Below are positions 44,870-55,744 of a stretch of DNA of 64,000 nt, piece by piece. The position numbers were made by a program, and so were the translations under genes. The DNA lies in NCBI GenBank assembly GCA_011033025.1, contig WFMF01000032.1:496001-560000 (forward strand), given 5' to 3'. Source of the stretch: Beroe forskalii (lineage: Eukaryota; Ctenophora; Nuda; Beroida; Beroidae). Numbering within the stretch: position 1 is the first letter of the stretch; every line of letters begins with the position of its first letter. The notes under the pieces are model-generated. The model ran no database searches, was not told where the DNA came from, and saw only the letters and a program-made list of their open reading frames with translations.

Positions 44870-46545
44870 ATTTTCTGATTGATTATTTTATTTCATTACT
44901 ACGGTTAAGAGTTATCTGTTGAGATGAACCAGTTGCTGAACTTATCATCCTATGACGGGCTTACTATCCCTTGCCTGAAGACAACATAGCGTTTGCTTCA
45001 GTAATCAGTTGGTTCTTGCTGACCTTGGTAATCTATATCTTATCTGTATGATCATATACGTCTACTCAATAGATCTGTTGACCGAGAGATGCTTGCCACT
45101 CTGACACAGTCTTGGCACAGTAGCAGTGCGGCAGCTATCCGGCATTCGCATATTGCCAAAAAGTTGTTCTTGTCACACTAACATCATTGAGCAGACTTGA
45201 GGAACACCGACAAAAACTGGAGGAGGAAGATCAGGGCGTAAAACAAGTGGAAGTGGCATAGCAGGCGCACTCCACGTTTGGACCTCATAAATCCTTTCAG
45301 GGGACTGGGCACGCTGCAGGTTTTGTCACAATATGGCTGTTACGTGCTCTGTCATAGAATCCTCACCACCTAGGGGTTGGATGTTGCCCCACTCGGTTTG
45401 GATCCCAGATGGCTGAGTGGAAAAGAGGGGTGTTTCCGACTTGCGCTGGTAGTGATCTAGTCACCTGCTCCATATGTGTGGGAAGCGGGTGCCGGGTACC
45501 TATCCTATGCTTACCTGGCTGCGCACCAATAAGGGGCTTAAAACAGTGTTCCATGTGTGGGGCATGCGTAGGCTAGGGGACAACATCAACCTTATCTATT
45601 TCATCTTTTCTCATTCTCCTCTTCCAGGTATTCTTGAGTTCTTGATGCTTTGCCCCTTTCGCAGCATCACTCATGCTGCTTTAGCTCTCACCCCTTCTAT
45701 CACCAGCTCATCCTTGGCTTACTGACCGTGTACGTGCATTGTGCAAACATAATATGACCCTTTTATCTCATAAGGCTCTTTCATGATACTCCAAAATTTG
45801 ACCAAAATTTATTTTGAATTTACTGGTAGCCTGGTGTTTGGGATAATCAAACTATAATGTTCGTATTGGAAATTGATAATGAATTTTAAACCACAAAACT
45901 GTGTCATGAATCATGATATTAGGATGTTCTTGGAAAATTCAAAAACGGTGTGTTTCATGCGAATTTTGGATTTCTGAATAATGTACATACGCACAACGCC
46001 GTACGCGGTCTGAAAAAATAGGGGCCTTATTCCTTAAGCTTATCATCAGTTACTATACATTACACAAATTTATGATTATGATAAGGGTACAACAGTTGAT
46101 AACGATCCATATTACAGCGATTTATGATAATGTTTTATTACCGTACTTTATTCGGGATATAATTCCCATTAGTCATCATAATTTGCTCATCATTGGTTAA
46201 TAAAAATCTACTAGATCACTGGAGTAACATGCATAATATACCTTGATTTTGCATAATATTCATTACCTGATGTAATATACTCGATGAATAAAATGTATAG
46301 GTAGTGTACACTGTACAGTGTACATGGACTTAATTCTGCAGCAAATTTTAATTTCGATTACACAAGTGTGTACTGTGTATTTTGGACTGTTGCCCATGCA
46401 GACATTCACCCTTTGCTCCTGCTCATACAGACAGTGGATGAGTATTCCACATTATATCAGACTATCGAAATACGGGAATATAAACTGAATCTACCAAACA
46501 CAGTACAAAGTTGCAGTGATTCGATCAACCCATGTCCTTGTATGT
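44870..46545. other. Spacer with a possible tRNA-related SINE fragment
   Basis: At 45394-45419 a B-box-like GGTTTGGATCCC is followed directly by an A-box-like TGGCTGAGTGG. This order suggests a tRNA-derived repeat rather than a tRNA gene; no cloverleaf could be drawn. The rest (45720-46545) is AT-rich, with no supported gene; it is the 3' flank of UBE2W. Confidence 0.4.
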
Positions 46546-49373
46546 TTAAATCATGTAATCATGACACTCACCATGATACCACCACTGGGTCTTCCGAGGG
46601 TCCTTGTGACACGTCTGTACGTAGAAGTCATTGCCCGGCGGTCGGCCCTGACACGGAAAGTATCAGTGAGATGTGCCGTGCTAGCCATACTTTGGCTGTA
46701 TGCAGTGTGTTTTAAATTAAATCAGGTCCATTGTTTGCTGGATTACACATCATACAGCATTTACATCGTGTACTGTGTGATATGATGTTTATAACTGAAA
46801 ATACACCTAAAAGCCCTTGCTATCTTTATATTCTTTATAATATACTAGCAGGCCCACTCAGCTACGCGCCAACTCGTTCGTAAATTCTTACCAAAAGCTT
46901 GCCCTAACCAGCGCCCTATTCTGCGCGCGCGGCGCACCGTAGTCCCCCCTCAGGCCGCGCGCGCGTAAGCATCAGGATAGAATAAGATAAAACCAAAAGC
47001 CGGCAGAATGATGTAACTGTAAATGCAACGATACTTAGGTTGATAGGAACAGAAGTTGCCGAATGTCGATTGCCGAAGGGCGTTGTCTTAGGTCGCAAAG
47101 GTGAATGTTGATGTCTAAGGAGCAACGACGCACGCGTGGTTAGGGAACACTAAGTGTAACTCTAAAGCTTTGTTTGACTGGTTCTACCGTGAATTATTTT
47201 TTCCTTCACTTGTATACTGAATAAAGCTGCGTAAGAAATTGAAAGAAATTAGAGATTAATTTTACTTTTAGGCATTGCCTGGTGCGTGCTCAGACTAAGC
47301 GCGAAAAATCAAATTCATAATTTTACGCCGCGCATTTACTCTTGTAAGTTCGTTACTCTATCTGAAATAACTTTGCGACGCGCGCAGAGTTTCTGCGCTG
47401 CGCGCAAGATTAAAATGCGCGCACCGCATTTTTTTTCATTTCGTTAGTTCAACAGTTTTGTTTTCCCTCACGTTTACGTGAAGTGTTCTGAATCGAACTT
47501 CGTGAACTTTAATTTCGAAACACGCCGAGACGTACGGACATCGTTCAGTGCGAATTTATTTCATCGGTTGAACTCTTCCGCTTGGAGATTTTTTGTAATA
47601 ACTTCCTACTTTGCTAAACTTCCAATAACTGTCGTCCTAAATATTCCTACATGCCTCATGAACTTTAAAGTTTAAAAGCATCAACATTTAAAAGCAACAT
47701 ATTGGCATCTTAAATCATTAACGTAATAGTAACACTACATTGCGATCTACTTAATGTTGCACGTGCGCAAATATCCGATCTCCATAGCAACGGTACCTCT
47801 TTTCGCCTGTTTGCATTCGTTTCTCTTGATATTTTCTTGGCAAGCTCAAATTTAATTGTGTACGGGAGCACAAACAAACATTATTCACGTGCTCTTACGA
47901 AATTATAATTAAGATACTGCTTAGTGCTTTTATCGATTCACATTTCAGGACGATGAGTTGATCGTTTAACATGTTCAGTTTACCTTTTCAGTACAGGAAG
48001 ACAGCATACTGAGGATGGATAGGCAGATGGACTCGATGCTGAGGGCAGGAGACCAGTCGTCAGTCAGAATGGAGAGACAGATGTGACCGTTGCTGTAGAC
48101 GTGGGGGTGCATTGGAGGGTTCCCCGTGAACATTACCTGAGGAGTGAGCAGTGAGAGTCATTGGAGGGTTCCCCGTGAACATAACCTGCAGGGTGAGCAG
48201 TGGGAGGCACGTTAACGTTAGACTAACTTTTAGATTTCTAAGAGAAAAAACTAATTAAAGAGAAAAACAAATTACCCATGCCCCTGCACTCGTGGCAAAA
48301 GCGTGTCCTAGCCAAATAACCTCTTGACTAACGCACGTTATATGCTCTCATGGTCATACGAAAAATTGTGGATTGAAGTATCCAATGATGGAAAAAAAAG
48401 TAATTTTAACTTTCAATGTCATGAACTGATCTATGTTTAAAGCTGCTTCCAGTCCCATTAAGCTCTGATTTATCAAAGTTTTGACAAAAATCCAACATAT
48501 ATTGTGCTAAGCATGGCACTACACGGCCCCCCTAGTTCTCAAGAGGCCCCCTCTAGAAATCTTGTGAAAATCATGGCTGTGAAAAATGAAAATTTGCTTA
48601 TGTAAATTTTGCCCCCCCGTTAGTTTTCAGATGCCCCCACCCCCCCCCCCCTTGAACAAATCTAGGGGGGCCTTGGCCCCCACTAGCTCGAAAAAGCGTG
48701 TAATGGCATGGTGCTAAGGGTATGTTCTATTTTCCCAAATGTCTTATTAAAAAGAAATTGAACTTTTTCTGAACCTTAGAAATGTTAACATTTACATAGG
48801 TGACTGGTGAGGTATAGGGAAGTAACCCTTGTTATGTTTAAGAGGGAGTTGAAACTGAAAATACCCAACATTAATATAAATTATACAAGGTATAGAACTT
48901 ACAATGGGGGCTTCAAATGGATATCTTGGGGTAAATTTCACTTCCAATGTGAACTTTTCTCCAGCAAAGACAGTCCCCTTAGCACCATGAATTGTTATGA
49001 TCCAGCTGAAGGATTTGGAAGTTAGTCAGGTTGCTATTAGTAAGCATTTTATAGTACAGTACTACTACTACAACCAAATACAATTATTGCAATCAGTTGC
49101 ATTTGCAAGAAAATTATGTAAGAACATTGGCAACAATTCAATCTATAAATGGCTTGATTCAGTTTGCTAACAATAATTTATTCAAATTCAGTTAAAATAT
49201 ACAAAGAGAATCACCAACCAAAATCAAACAAAAAGTAAAGGCAGTTGCTGAGCTCTATCAAAACAACTCACCAGTTGGTCGCATGATACACTTTCAGTCT
49301 CCAAAATGATACCAGCAGGAGGGTCTGTTTTTGAGGATTAACTCTGAAACAGGCGCTTCTGTGCAAAATCCAT
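46546..49373 (-). CDS. UBE2W: Ubiquitin-conjugating enzyme E2 W, four exons, 5' exon appears damaged
   Basis: UBE2W transfers ubiquitin from its catalytic Cys to the alpha-amino group of substrate N termini. Minus-strand exons: 49272-49373, 48903-49005, 47984-48136 and 46546-46647 (stop 46546-46548). Exon 2 gives WIITIHGAKGTVFAGEKFTL then KFTPRYPFEAPI. Exon 3 gives VMFTGNPPMHPHVYSNGHIC, where this Cys is the active site, then LTDDWSPALSIESICL and SMLSSCTEK. Exon 4 gives GRPPGNDFYVQTCHKDPRKT then QWWYHGECHDYMI. These follow UBE2W closely, including the diagnostic HPHVYSNGHICL and WWYH tail. Exons 2-3-4 join in phase. Exon 1 starts MDFAQKRL and later reads DPPAGIILETESVSCDQL. Between these an in-frame TAA (49338-49340) interrupts, and ELILKN is found in another frame; the exon 1/2 phase also fails to match. 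The terminal residues differ from the usual DDTC, and a donor-like G|GTGAGT inside exon 4 leaves an alternative end possible. Confidence 0.9.
46845..47430. repeat. GC-rich dispersed repeat fragments in the UBE2W intron
   Basis: CTAGCAGGCCCACTCAGCTA and AACTCGTTCGTAAAT match, in reverse complement, the fragment near 13460-13520. TTGCCCTAACCAGCGCCCT followed by GCGCGCGGCGCACC is shared with 57147-57345. Several GCGCGC-rich blocks follow (47320-47420). The borders are not defined. Confidence 0.55.
48110..48206 (-). repeat. 49-bp tandem duplication spanning the UBE2W exon 3 acceptor
   Basis: The block CATTGGAGGGTTCCCCGTGA at 48110 recurs at 48159, 49 bp away, and includes the acceptor CAG|GT and the first 27 bases of exon 3. 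A second acceptor (CCCTGCAG before 48185) is therefore available upstream. Its use would add 49 nt and shift the frame. Confidence 0.9.
48512..48710. mobile_element. 199-bp MITE, 8-bp TSD, in a UBE2W intron
   Basis: The ends CATGGCACTACACG and CGTGTAATGGCATG are near-perfect inverses, flanked by the perfect 8-bp duplication GTGCTAAG (48504-48511 and 48711-48718). The interior has C-runs and G-runs that pair across the centre. It is the same family as 3992-4106 and 7868-7984, so this family has moved in this genome to at least two sites with clean hAT-like duplications. Confidence 0.85.
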
Positions 49374-50540
49374 CATTGCAATCTATGGTCATAACCTAGG
49401 CCTAAATATAAGAAATGATATTCAGAAATAAATTTTCATAAATAGATTTTGATATGAAAGTGATGAATCCACAACCTTGAGTGATTGATTAGATATTTCT
49501 ATATTAAGCCACACATTAATCTGTATGTTTACATTAATCTGTATATTTACACATGAAAATGGCCAGTGTCAGATATGGAATCCGAAGGGCCCGTGGCCTC
49601 CGGCCTCCGGCCACCGTTCACCGTTTTTGTGCTTTAGCAATTCGCACAGTACAATGTAGTACTGCAGTTCTTATCAGTGATGAGGTCATATTTAAATCGG
49701 GTGTGCCTACTCCTCTAAGTGATGTCTATATACCTGGTGGTGTCAAACGTCACTGGTACTTTCGCATGACTATTCCGATCATCGACATGCTTGATTGGGT
49801 ACTGAGTCGTGTCAGAGAGGTCTGTGACTATATATAAAGAAGACCGGACAGACAGATATATATTTATTAATTTATATATGAGGAAGAATTATAAGTAGTA
49901 AGATAGATGTATGGGAATATGACAAAAATAAAACAAACACTGAATAATAAACACTGAAACAATGCAATTGGAAAGAGGGGGAATTGCTCATTACCTTCAG
50001 TTGAGCCCAAATAACTGAACCAAATGGAGTTGAAATTTTGAAACGCCGGAATTTTTTGCAGGGTGGTAGAAAAATGGATTCCGTTGGCTTTAGTCATTCA
50101 AAATTCGTATTGAAGCTTTACTTTTTTCGTAGTTGACTTTCAAAGTTTGAAAAAGGGTCGCAAAAAACAAGGTCGAGAATTGCTCTTACACTGGCTTAAT
50201 TCACCAGTTGCACGCATTGCTATGCAACGTGTAAGGTGCACGTGCACGCGCGCGCCACTTTCACGATGCAATTGCCATTTCGTTGTTTGCTCTTTTTAAA
50301 ACGTTTCAATTGTTGAAATTCACTACCTACGTTCGGAACGGAATTTGCGGCCGAAAATTTATCAACGTTTCCTACAAGAGACTCAAACGGCAAGAAAAGA
50401 AAAGGTTTGAACATTTTATCTAAATACTTGGCACTTTTGGTGGTAAATGAAATTGGTGATAATCTTTCGTCATTTTAATTGTAGAGGTATGCTGGGAGGT
50501 TCCCGAAAGAAAAAAGCATTGAAAATAACACTGGTTTCAT
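49374..50540. other. Spacer upstream of UBE2W
   Basis: A GC-rich CCGTGGCCTCCGGCCTCCGG block is near 49591. At 50212-50226 GCATTGCTATGCAACGTG resembles a half RFX X-box, followed by CACGTGCACGCGCGCGCC; this could be promoter sequence but is not tied to a gene. A 94-codon frame at 49553-49837 has no recognisable domain. Confidence 0.45.
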
Positions 50541-50623
50541 CTATAACTCACGGTAGCTGGCGCCTCAAACTGCTGTCAACTATAAACTGGTGTGAACTGT
50601 GAATGACACTGACATCAACTATA
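50541..50623. repeat. Start of the ~22-bp ACTGGTGTCAACTATACCTC minisatellite
   Basis: Degenerate copies (CTGCTGTCAACTATAAACTG, then ACTGACATCAACTATA) directly precede the element at 50624-51224 and continue after it. Confidence 0.7.
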
Positions 50624-51224
50624 GGGGGGGGCCAACCCCCATAAACCCCCAAAAATTTAACCCCCATTTGCCTTTTTCGATATCCACTTGGGGGTTTATG
50701 GGGGTTTAATTTTCCAGAAAAAGGTCGAAAATCTTCAATGAAAATTGGTACCATTTCAAAATAGGGCCAAAAATCGTAAACAAAAAATGGTACCATTTCA
50801 GAAAAAGCTTGAAATTCGCCAACAAAAAATGGTACCAATTCAAAAAAGGGTCTAAGATTGTCAACAAAAATGGTACCATTTCAAAAATGGCCGAAATGGT
50901 ACCATTTAGGAAAGGTTCGAAAATGCGCAACAGAAAATGGTACCATTTTAAAAAAAGGCTTGAAAATCGCTGAAAAATGGTACCATTTCAGAAAAGGGCC
51001 GAAATTCATCAACAAAAAAATGGTACCATTTCAAAAAGGCCAAAATCGTCAACAAAAAATGGTACCATTCCGTAAAATGCCAAAAATCGTGAACAAATCA
51101 GTCATAAAACAGCAAAATTTAACTAAATTAAGCCCCCATAAACCCCCATAAACCCCCAAAAATTAAACCCCCATTTGCCATTTTTCGATACCCACCGGGG
51201 GTTTATGATGGTTGGCCCCCCCCC
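50624..51224. mobile_element. 601-bp inverted-repeat element carrying a GGTACC minisatellite
   Basis: The ends GGGGGGGGCCAACC and GGTTGGCCCCCCCC are perfect inverses, continuing as CATAAACCCCC and CCCCCATTTGCC blocks on both sides. The interior (about 50730-51095) repeats AAATGGTACCATTTC followed by AAAAAGG-C-AAAATCG about nine times at 45-60 bp spacing; each unit centre is a palindrome. It is flanked by CAACTATA at 50616-50623 and 51225-51232. That word also belongs to the surrounding minisatellite, so the target duplication is plausible but not independent proof. Confidence 0.75.
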
Positions 51225-51300
51225 CAACTATACCTCACACTGGTGTCAACTTTACCTCACACTGGTGGCAACTATCCTTCTATACCTCACACTGACCTGT
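51225..51300. repeat. ~22-bp minisatellite, middle segment
   Basis: Copies of AACTATACCTCACACTGGTG continue immediately after the inverted-repeat element and stop where the retroelement remnant begins. Confidence 0.75.
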
Positions 51301-51319
51301 CATCTATTTTACACAGAGT

Positions 51320-52110
51320 AATATCCCTCTAGAAGTAGGCCATAATGTATTCTATAGTCAAATCCTTAGGTATGCTAACATTTGTATTGAATTTTAAACT
51401 TTCCTTTTCAATCTTAAAAAAGTTTTCCAAAAACTGATTGAAAGAGGATATAGTAACTCAAATCTTGTAGACATTATTAAACGTTGCCTTAATAAGAATA
51501 GCTTAGTTTTTCAAAAATATGCAATTTTAGATAACAGCAAAATTATAGATCAATTTGTTTAGGTATTGACACGCGAGGTTCTTCACATTCTGTGCTGGAT
51601 AGTTGTGCAGCTTGTTGCTAAATTTGAACAACTTACTGTATGATTAACCTGGGACTGACTGTGGGGCTGGACAGGCAGATGCCAGATGCCTGTAACCTCC
51701 CATTCATTTTAACTTTCACTTTTAGGTTTTAAATAGTGTTACATTAAGATGTTTCACCTGATTTTAACACTCTTTGATCTTTTGCCTCTACTGAACTCTT
51801 TCCTTTTCCTCCCCCTTCCCTCTAAACTGTGTTGCTCAGGAATCCGGAGTCCTGGGTGGCCCAGCCTTGCAGTTGTAAGCTGTGAGGGGTACGTGGGCCG
51901 AAACCCCTCCGTTTCCCTTTGTCACCTGCTGATGTGACACCTACATCGCAGATGACACTTGACAGGGAGACTTACAATTGTAGGGTAACCGCTGATGATT
52001 CACAGTTTAGTCTCTTCTGCCTCTTATGTCAATCCTTGAATTAGAAAATCGATATGCTGTATTTTGTTATGTTTGTAGTATACCCATCACCTCCATAGAT
52101 AAGACATTGG
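51320..52110 (+). pseudogene. Reverse-transcriptase remnant and 3' region (family copy 2)
   Basis: The plus strand at 51320-51561 reads NIPLEVGHNVFYSQILRYAN then ICIEF, a stop, then FNLKKVFQKLIERGYSNSNL and VDIIKRCLNKN. The pattern FYSQxxRYAxIC ... L ... L(I/x)ERGY is that of the C-terminal part of reverse transcriptases in Penelope-like and related non-LTR elements. Internal stops show it is dead. The following 550 bp match copies at 43790-44480 and 52700-53120. It interrupts the ~22-bp minisatellite. Confidence 0.65.
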
Positions 52111-52127
52111 ATCACACTGTCCTTCTA

Positions 52128-52505
52128 TACTTCATAGTGGTGTCAACTTCACCTCATTCTGTTGTCAACTATACCTCACACTGGTGTCAACTAAACCTCG
52201 CAGTGGTGTCAAATATACCTTACACTGGTGTTTTACTATGAATAGCACAATTGTCAACTATGCCTTATACTAGTGTCAACTCTCACACTGTTGTCAAAAA
52301 GAACCTTACACTATATGTCACACTGGTGTCAACTAAACCTTAGACTGGTGTCAACAGTCAACTATACCTCACATTGTGCTGCTAAAACATCACAGTGGTG
52401 TCAACTATACCTCATGCTGGTGTCAACTTTACCTCATACTGGTGTCAACTATACCTCACACTGGTATCAACTATACCTCACACTGGTATCAACTGGTGTC
52501 ATTAA
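52128..52505. repeat. ~22-bp minisatellite, main segment
   Basis: About 15 degenerate copies of ACTGGTGTCAACTATACCTC. The same unit occurs at 50541-50623 and 51225-51300, so one array was split by two insertions. Confidence 0.9.
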
Positions 52506-52559
52506 TCCGCCAAAGACATGCCTCACCTAGCACATCATAATCAAGCGCATCTAGCGCTT

Positions 52560-52680
52560 TAAGCTTTTAAGAATTAGGGTAAGCATCTTGGTTAGGGTCA
52601 GGATTTGTTAGGTTTATTGTAAGGATCAAGGTTCGGATGGTGGTTAGGATTAGGTTTAGGGTTAAGATACACAAAAGTTG
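52560..52680. repeat. Degenerate telomere-like GTTAGG tract
   Basis: TTAGGGT, GGTTAGGGTCAGG, GGTTAGGATTAGG and TTTAGGGTTAAG words occur at irregular spacing. It is probably a short interstitial tract or a transposon loop, as in 39709-39865. Confidence 0.5.
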
Positions 52681-52699
52681 ATGTTTAGTCTTTAGATCT

Positions 52700-53120
52700 G
52701 TGATGCCTCTCAATGCCGTTTATATATTGGGAGACCTTCCGTAAAATTTATCAAGATAACCACAATTGCTATTAGATGTTCAGCTTTTAAAAATTTTGAT
52801 TCTATAATTCGTTCAATTGACCGTAAGTCTAATTGAATATACATCGAAATAAAGGTAATGCCCAACGGGTTTTCTCGTTGATTTTGTAATACAAGGATCA
52901 GAGTGGAGAGTGAAGAGCAGTTACCTTGCAGATGCAAGGTCCCCCTTGTCAACTGCAATGAGGTTTTCCATCGGCAAGTGACGAGAGAGAATGGAGGGGT
53001 TTTGGCCCATCGTACCCCTCACAGCTTACAACTGCAAGGCTGGGTCACCCAGAACTCCAGAATTCTGAGCATCACATTTTAGAGAGAAAGGGGATTGAAC
53101 ATAGAGATCAATGAAAGTGG
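52700..53120 (-). pseudogene. Retroelement remnant (family copy 3)
   Basis: The minus strand at 52710-52860 reads NQRENPLGITFISMYIQLDL then RSIERIIESKFLKAEHL. This resembles the linker after the reverse transcriptase of Penelope/LINE-type elements (xPLxxTxxxxLxxIxxIIxxxW). The segment 52915-53115 shares CTTACAACTGCAAGGCTGGG and TACCCCTCACAGC with copies 1 and 2 in the matching orientation. Confidence 0.55.
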
Positions 53121-54050
53121 AAGAGATAAAACGACTTGTTTGCTAGGTGACACACTTTTGAATTAGTACTAAATCTTTATTAGTTCAGGATATGGAATAT
53201 TATTAACACTAGCAGGGACTGGTGACCTCCAGTCACTGTAAAACATGACGCTCCCTCTGTAGATGGCTTTGAGATTTTTTGTATTAACATTCAATATGGT
53301 TGAAGTGATTGATCATTGATGCAGTGAAACACAAATCTCAAAAATGTTATCAAACCCACACACTATGTATACCACTAATCGACTGACAGTTTCGAAATTA
53401 AATATTTCTTCTTCAGGATCTCCACATAGTGTAACACAACATTCTCAAATTTGATTGTAATTAGCAGTGTTGTTAAGTTCAATATGGTTGTTATCCATCT
53501 TCCTGCAAACCTCATTGATAACCACTCTTGAAATTGCTTTTATTGAATTAAAATTACTTAAAACTATAGGGTAACCGCTGATGATTCACAGTTTAGTCTC
53601 TTCTGCCTCTCATGTCAATCCTTGGATTAGAAAATGGATATGCAGTATTTTGTTATGTTTGTAGTATACCCATACACCTCTATAGATAAGACATTGGATT
53701 GTACAGCACAATTACAAGCATTTAATTAATTAATATATCTTATACACTCCTAATTGTGAGCCCAAGGTACAAAATAGATCATGGAAATATAAAAACCTTA
53801 ATAAAAGCATGTTAATTAAGAACTAGCAAGCTTTTCAAAAATAAGTCCAATTAATTCAAATTATGCATGTGCCTAGTATCACATTCACACTAATTCAAAG
53901 AAAATTATCTATGCTAAAAAACTTATACCATATAATTATGTTCATAAAATTATTAAATCTTTCAGATAAACATTAATCAGCCAAATCTATACATAAAAAC
54001 TGATCATCAAAAGCTGATTGGGAACATATCTGTTGAACGAGAGAATTGAA
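53121..54050. other. AT-rich interval with a partial retroelement copy
   Basis: GGGTAACCGCTGATGATTCA at 53570 begins a fourth, partial match (to about 53700) to the repeat in 51990-52110, including GATAAGACATTGGAT. The rest shows no gene. Confidence 0.5.
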
Positions 54051-54059
54051 GTTGTATTT

Positions 54060-55070
54060 GAGTTCTCTATCATCACTGGAAAGTTTTGTGGCTTGACTGT
54101 ACAAAGATGACTGTATTTGTATCCCAAAGATAATTGTTTATACCTTGCTTGCAAGGAAACAGTCGCCCAGAATGGAGACATTGTTTCACTGGTTGTTTCG
54201 TCTCTCACGGAGTTGCCTTCAAATGTGCTCATAACACTTTATGTGACAGTTGACTTGATCTTTTGATCTAGTTTGACCAGATGGAGCTTTGAATTCCCTA
54301 CACTGAACAAAGACTAATGATGAACTTAAATTCCTGAATGAACCTGAAGCTTATGAGACTAACATACCATCTAGTGGTTGGGGGAGCGTTGGGCGCCCGT
54401 CAAATGCATTCAACCCCACAACACGGTCGCAAGTCTGTGTGCCCCAGTGTTAGCTTTCATTACACCATATCATTTTTGGTGTCTCATTATCATTTGTTTG
54501 GATCTGCCTAGATCTCTGATAAAGGTATCTCACTTGGATCCTGTCAAAGACTAAGGAAAGAGCTGTTGGAAAGTTTTGTGGCTTGACTGTACAAAGATGA
54601 CTGTATTTGTATCCCAAAGATAATTGTTTATACCTTGCTTGCAAAACAGTCGCCCAGAATGGAGACATTGTTTCACTTGGTTTGTTTCGTCTCTACGGAG
54701 TCGCCTTCTAGTTTGACCAAATGGAGCTTTGAATTCCCTACACTGGACAAAGACTAATGATGAACTTAAATTCCTGAATGAACTTGAAGCTTATGGAGAC
54801 TAACACACCATCTAGTGGTTGGGGGAGCGTTGGGCGCCCGTCAAATGCATTCAACCCCACAACACGGTCGCAAGTCCGTGTGCCACAGTGTTAGCTTTCA
54901 TTACACCATATCATTTTTGGTGTCTTATTATCATTATTTGTTTGGATCTGCCTAGATCTCTGATAAAGGTATCTCACTTGGATCCTGTCAAAGACTAAGG
55001 AAAGAGCTGTTGGAAAGTTTTGTGGCTTGACTGTACAAAGATGACTGTATTTGTATCCCAAAGATCATCA
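54060..55070. repeat. Tandem duplication, ~445-bp unit, two full and partial copies
   Basis: GGAAAGTTTTGTGGCTTGAC occurs at 54079, 54569 and 55014. Between them the blocks GATGGAGCTTTGAATTCCC, TCTAGTGGTTGGGGGAGCG and TCGCAAGTC(T/C)GTGTGCC are repeated in order at about 445 bp spacing. Copies differ by small indels. Confidence 0.9.
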
Positions 55071-55074
55071 CTGA

Positions 55075-55390
55075 ATATCAGTTTTAAATGAAAGTTTATG
55101 CCCCATAATTGTAGTTCTTTTAGCTGCAACCGCAACTCTGTGACCCTTTCATCATAGGCAATGCATTCAAACAGCTTATGGGCAGTCGAGTCAGGAAGGG
55201 ACCCACACTCAAGACAAATTGGTATATGCATCGATTTGTTGTATTTCAGTACTGAGAAGCAGGGGAGGGGGTAAGGCAAACTTTGGCAAACTATGGCAAA
55301 CTTTGGCAAACACTTTTTTTTGGCAAACTCCAAAAAAGTGGAAGCATTTGCCAAAGTTTGCCAAAAATAAAACACCTTTTTGAGCACTTT
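55075..55390 (-). pseudogene. Non-LTR retrotransposon fragment (C-terminal zinc-binding motif)
   Basis: The minus strand reads PICLECGSLPDSTAHKLFEC then AYDERVTELRLQLKELQLWG. The C-x2-C-x8-H-x4-C array followed by Arg is the zinc-ribbon-like motif after the reverse transcriptase in LINE-type elements. The frame continues upstream as KYNKSMHI and then into a low-complexity TTTGGCAAAC repeat (55275-55365), which appears not to be original coding. It is an isolated relic. Confidence 0.7.
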
Positions 55391-55744
55391 GGCAACACTT
55401 TAGGTACCCATAATATGCTTTTCAAGGATGCTTAATCGATTCCCAAGGTCTGTTTCACATTTTGACGTTATCCAGAAGCTGTAGCAGAGACCACATCCAC
55501 GTTGCATAGAGTAGGAGGCTACAGTAAAAAATAAGATATTTCATTACCTCTTACTTTAAGTTTTATGCATTTAAGTACTAAGTTGTCCAATCAAACCGTT
55601 GTATGAAGCCCTAAAACCAAAACAATGAAGCATCCACGCTACATAAGTCTGTTCCAGCAACCTAAAATCAATATTAAGGCCCCACCATGTCCACTGACCA
55701 GATTCCATGGATTCCTGCAACATAGGTAACCCGACATAACGGTG
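55391..55744. other. Spacer, nothing recognised
   Basis: Mixed-composition sequence without repeats or coding segments that I could support. Confidence 0.45.

Noticed and set aside
45394-45480. tRNA gene
   Set aside because: A-box-like and B-box-like words are present but in the wrong order, with no cloverleaf or acceptor stem.
46368-46785. Plus-strand frames of 89-115 residues
   Set aside because: They are antisense to the UBE2W terminal exon, which matches a known family.
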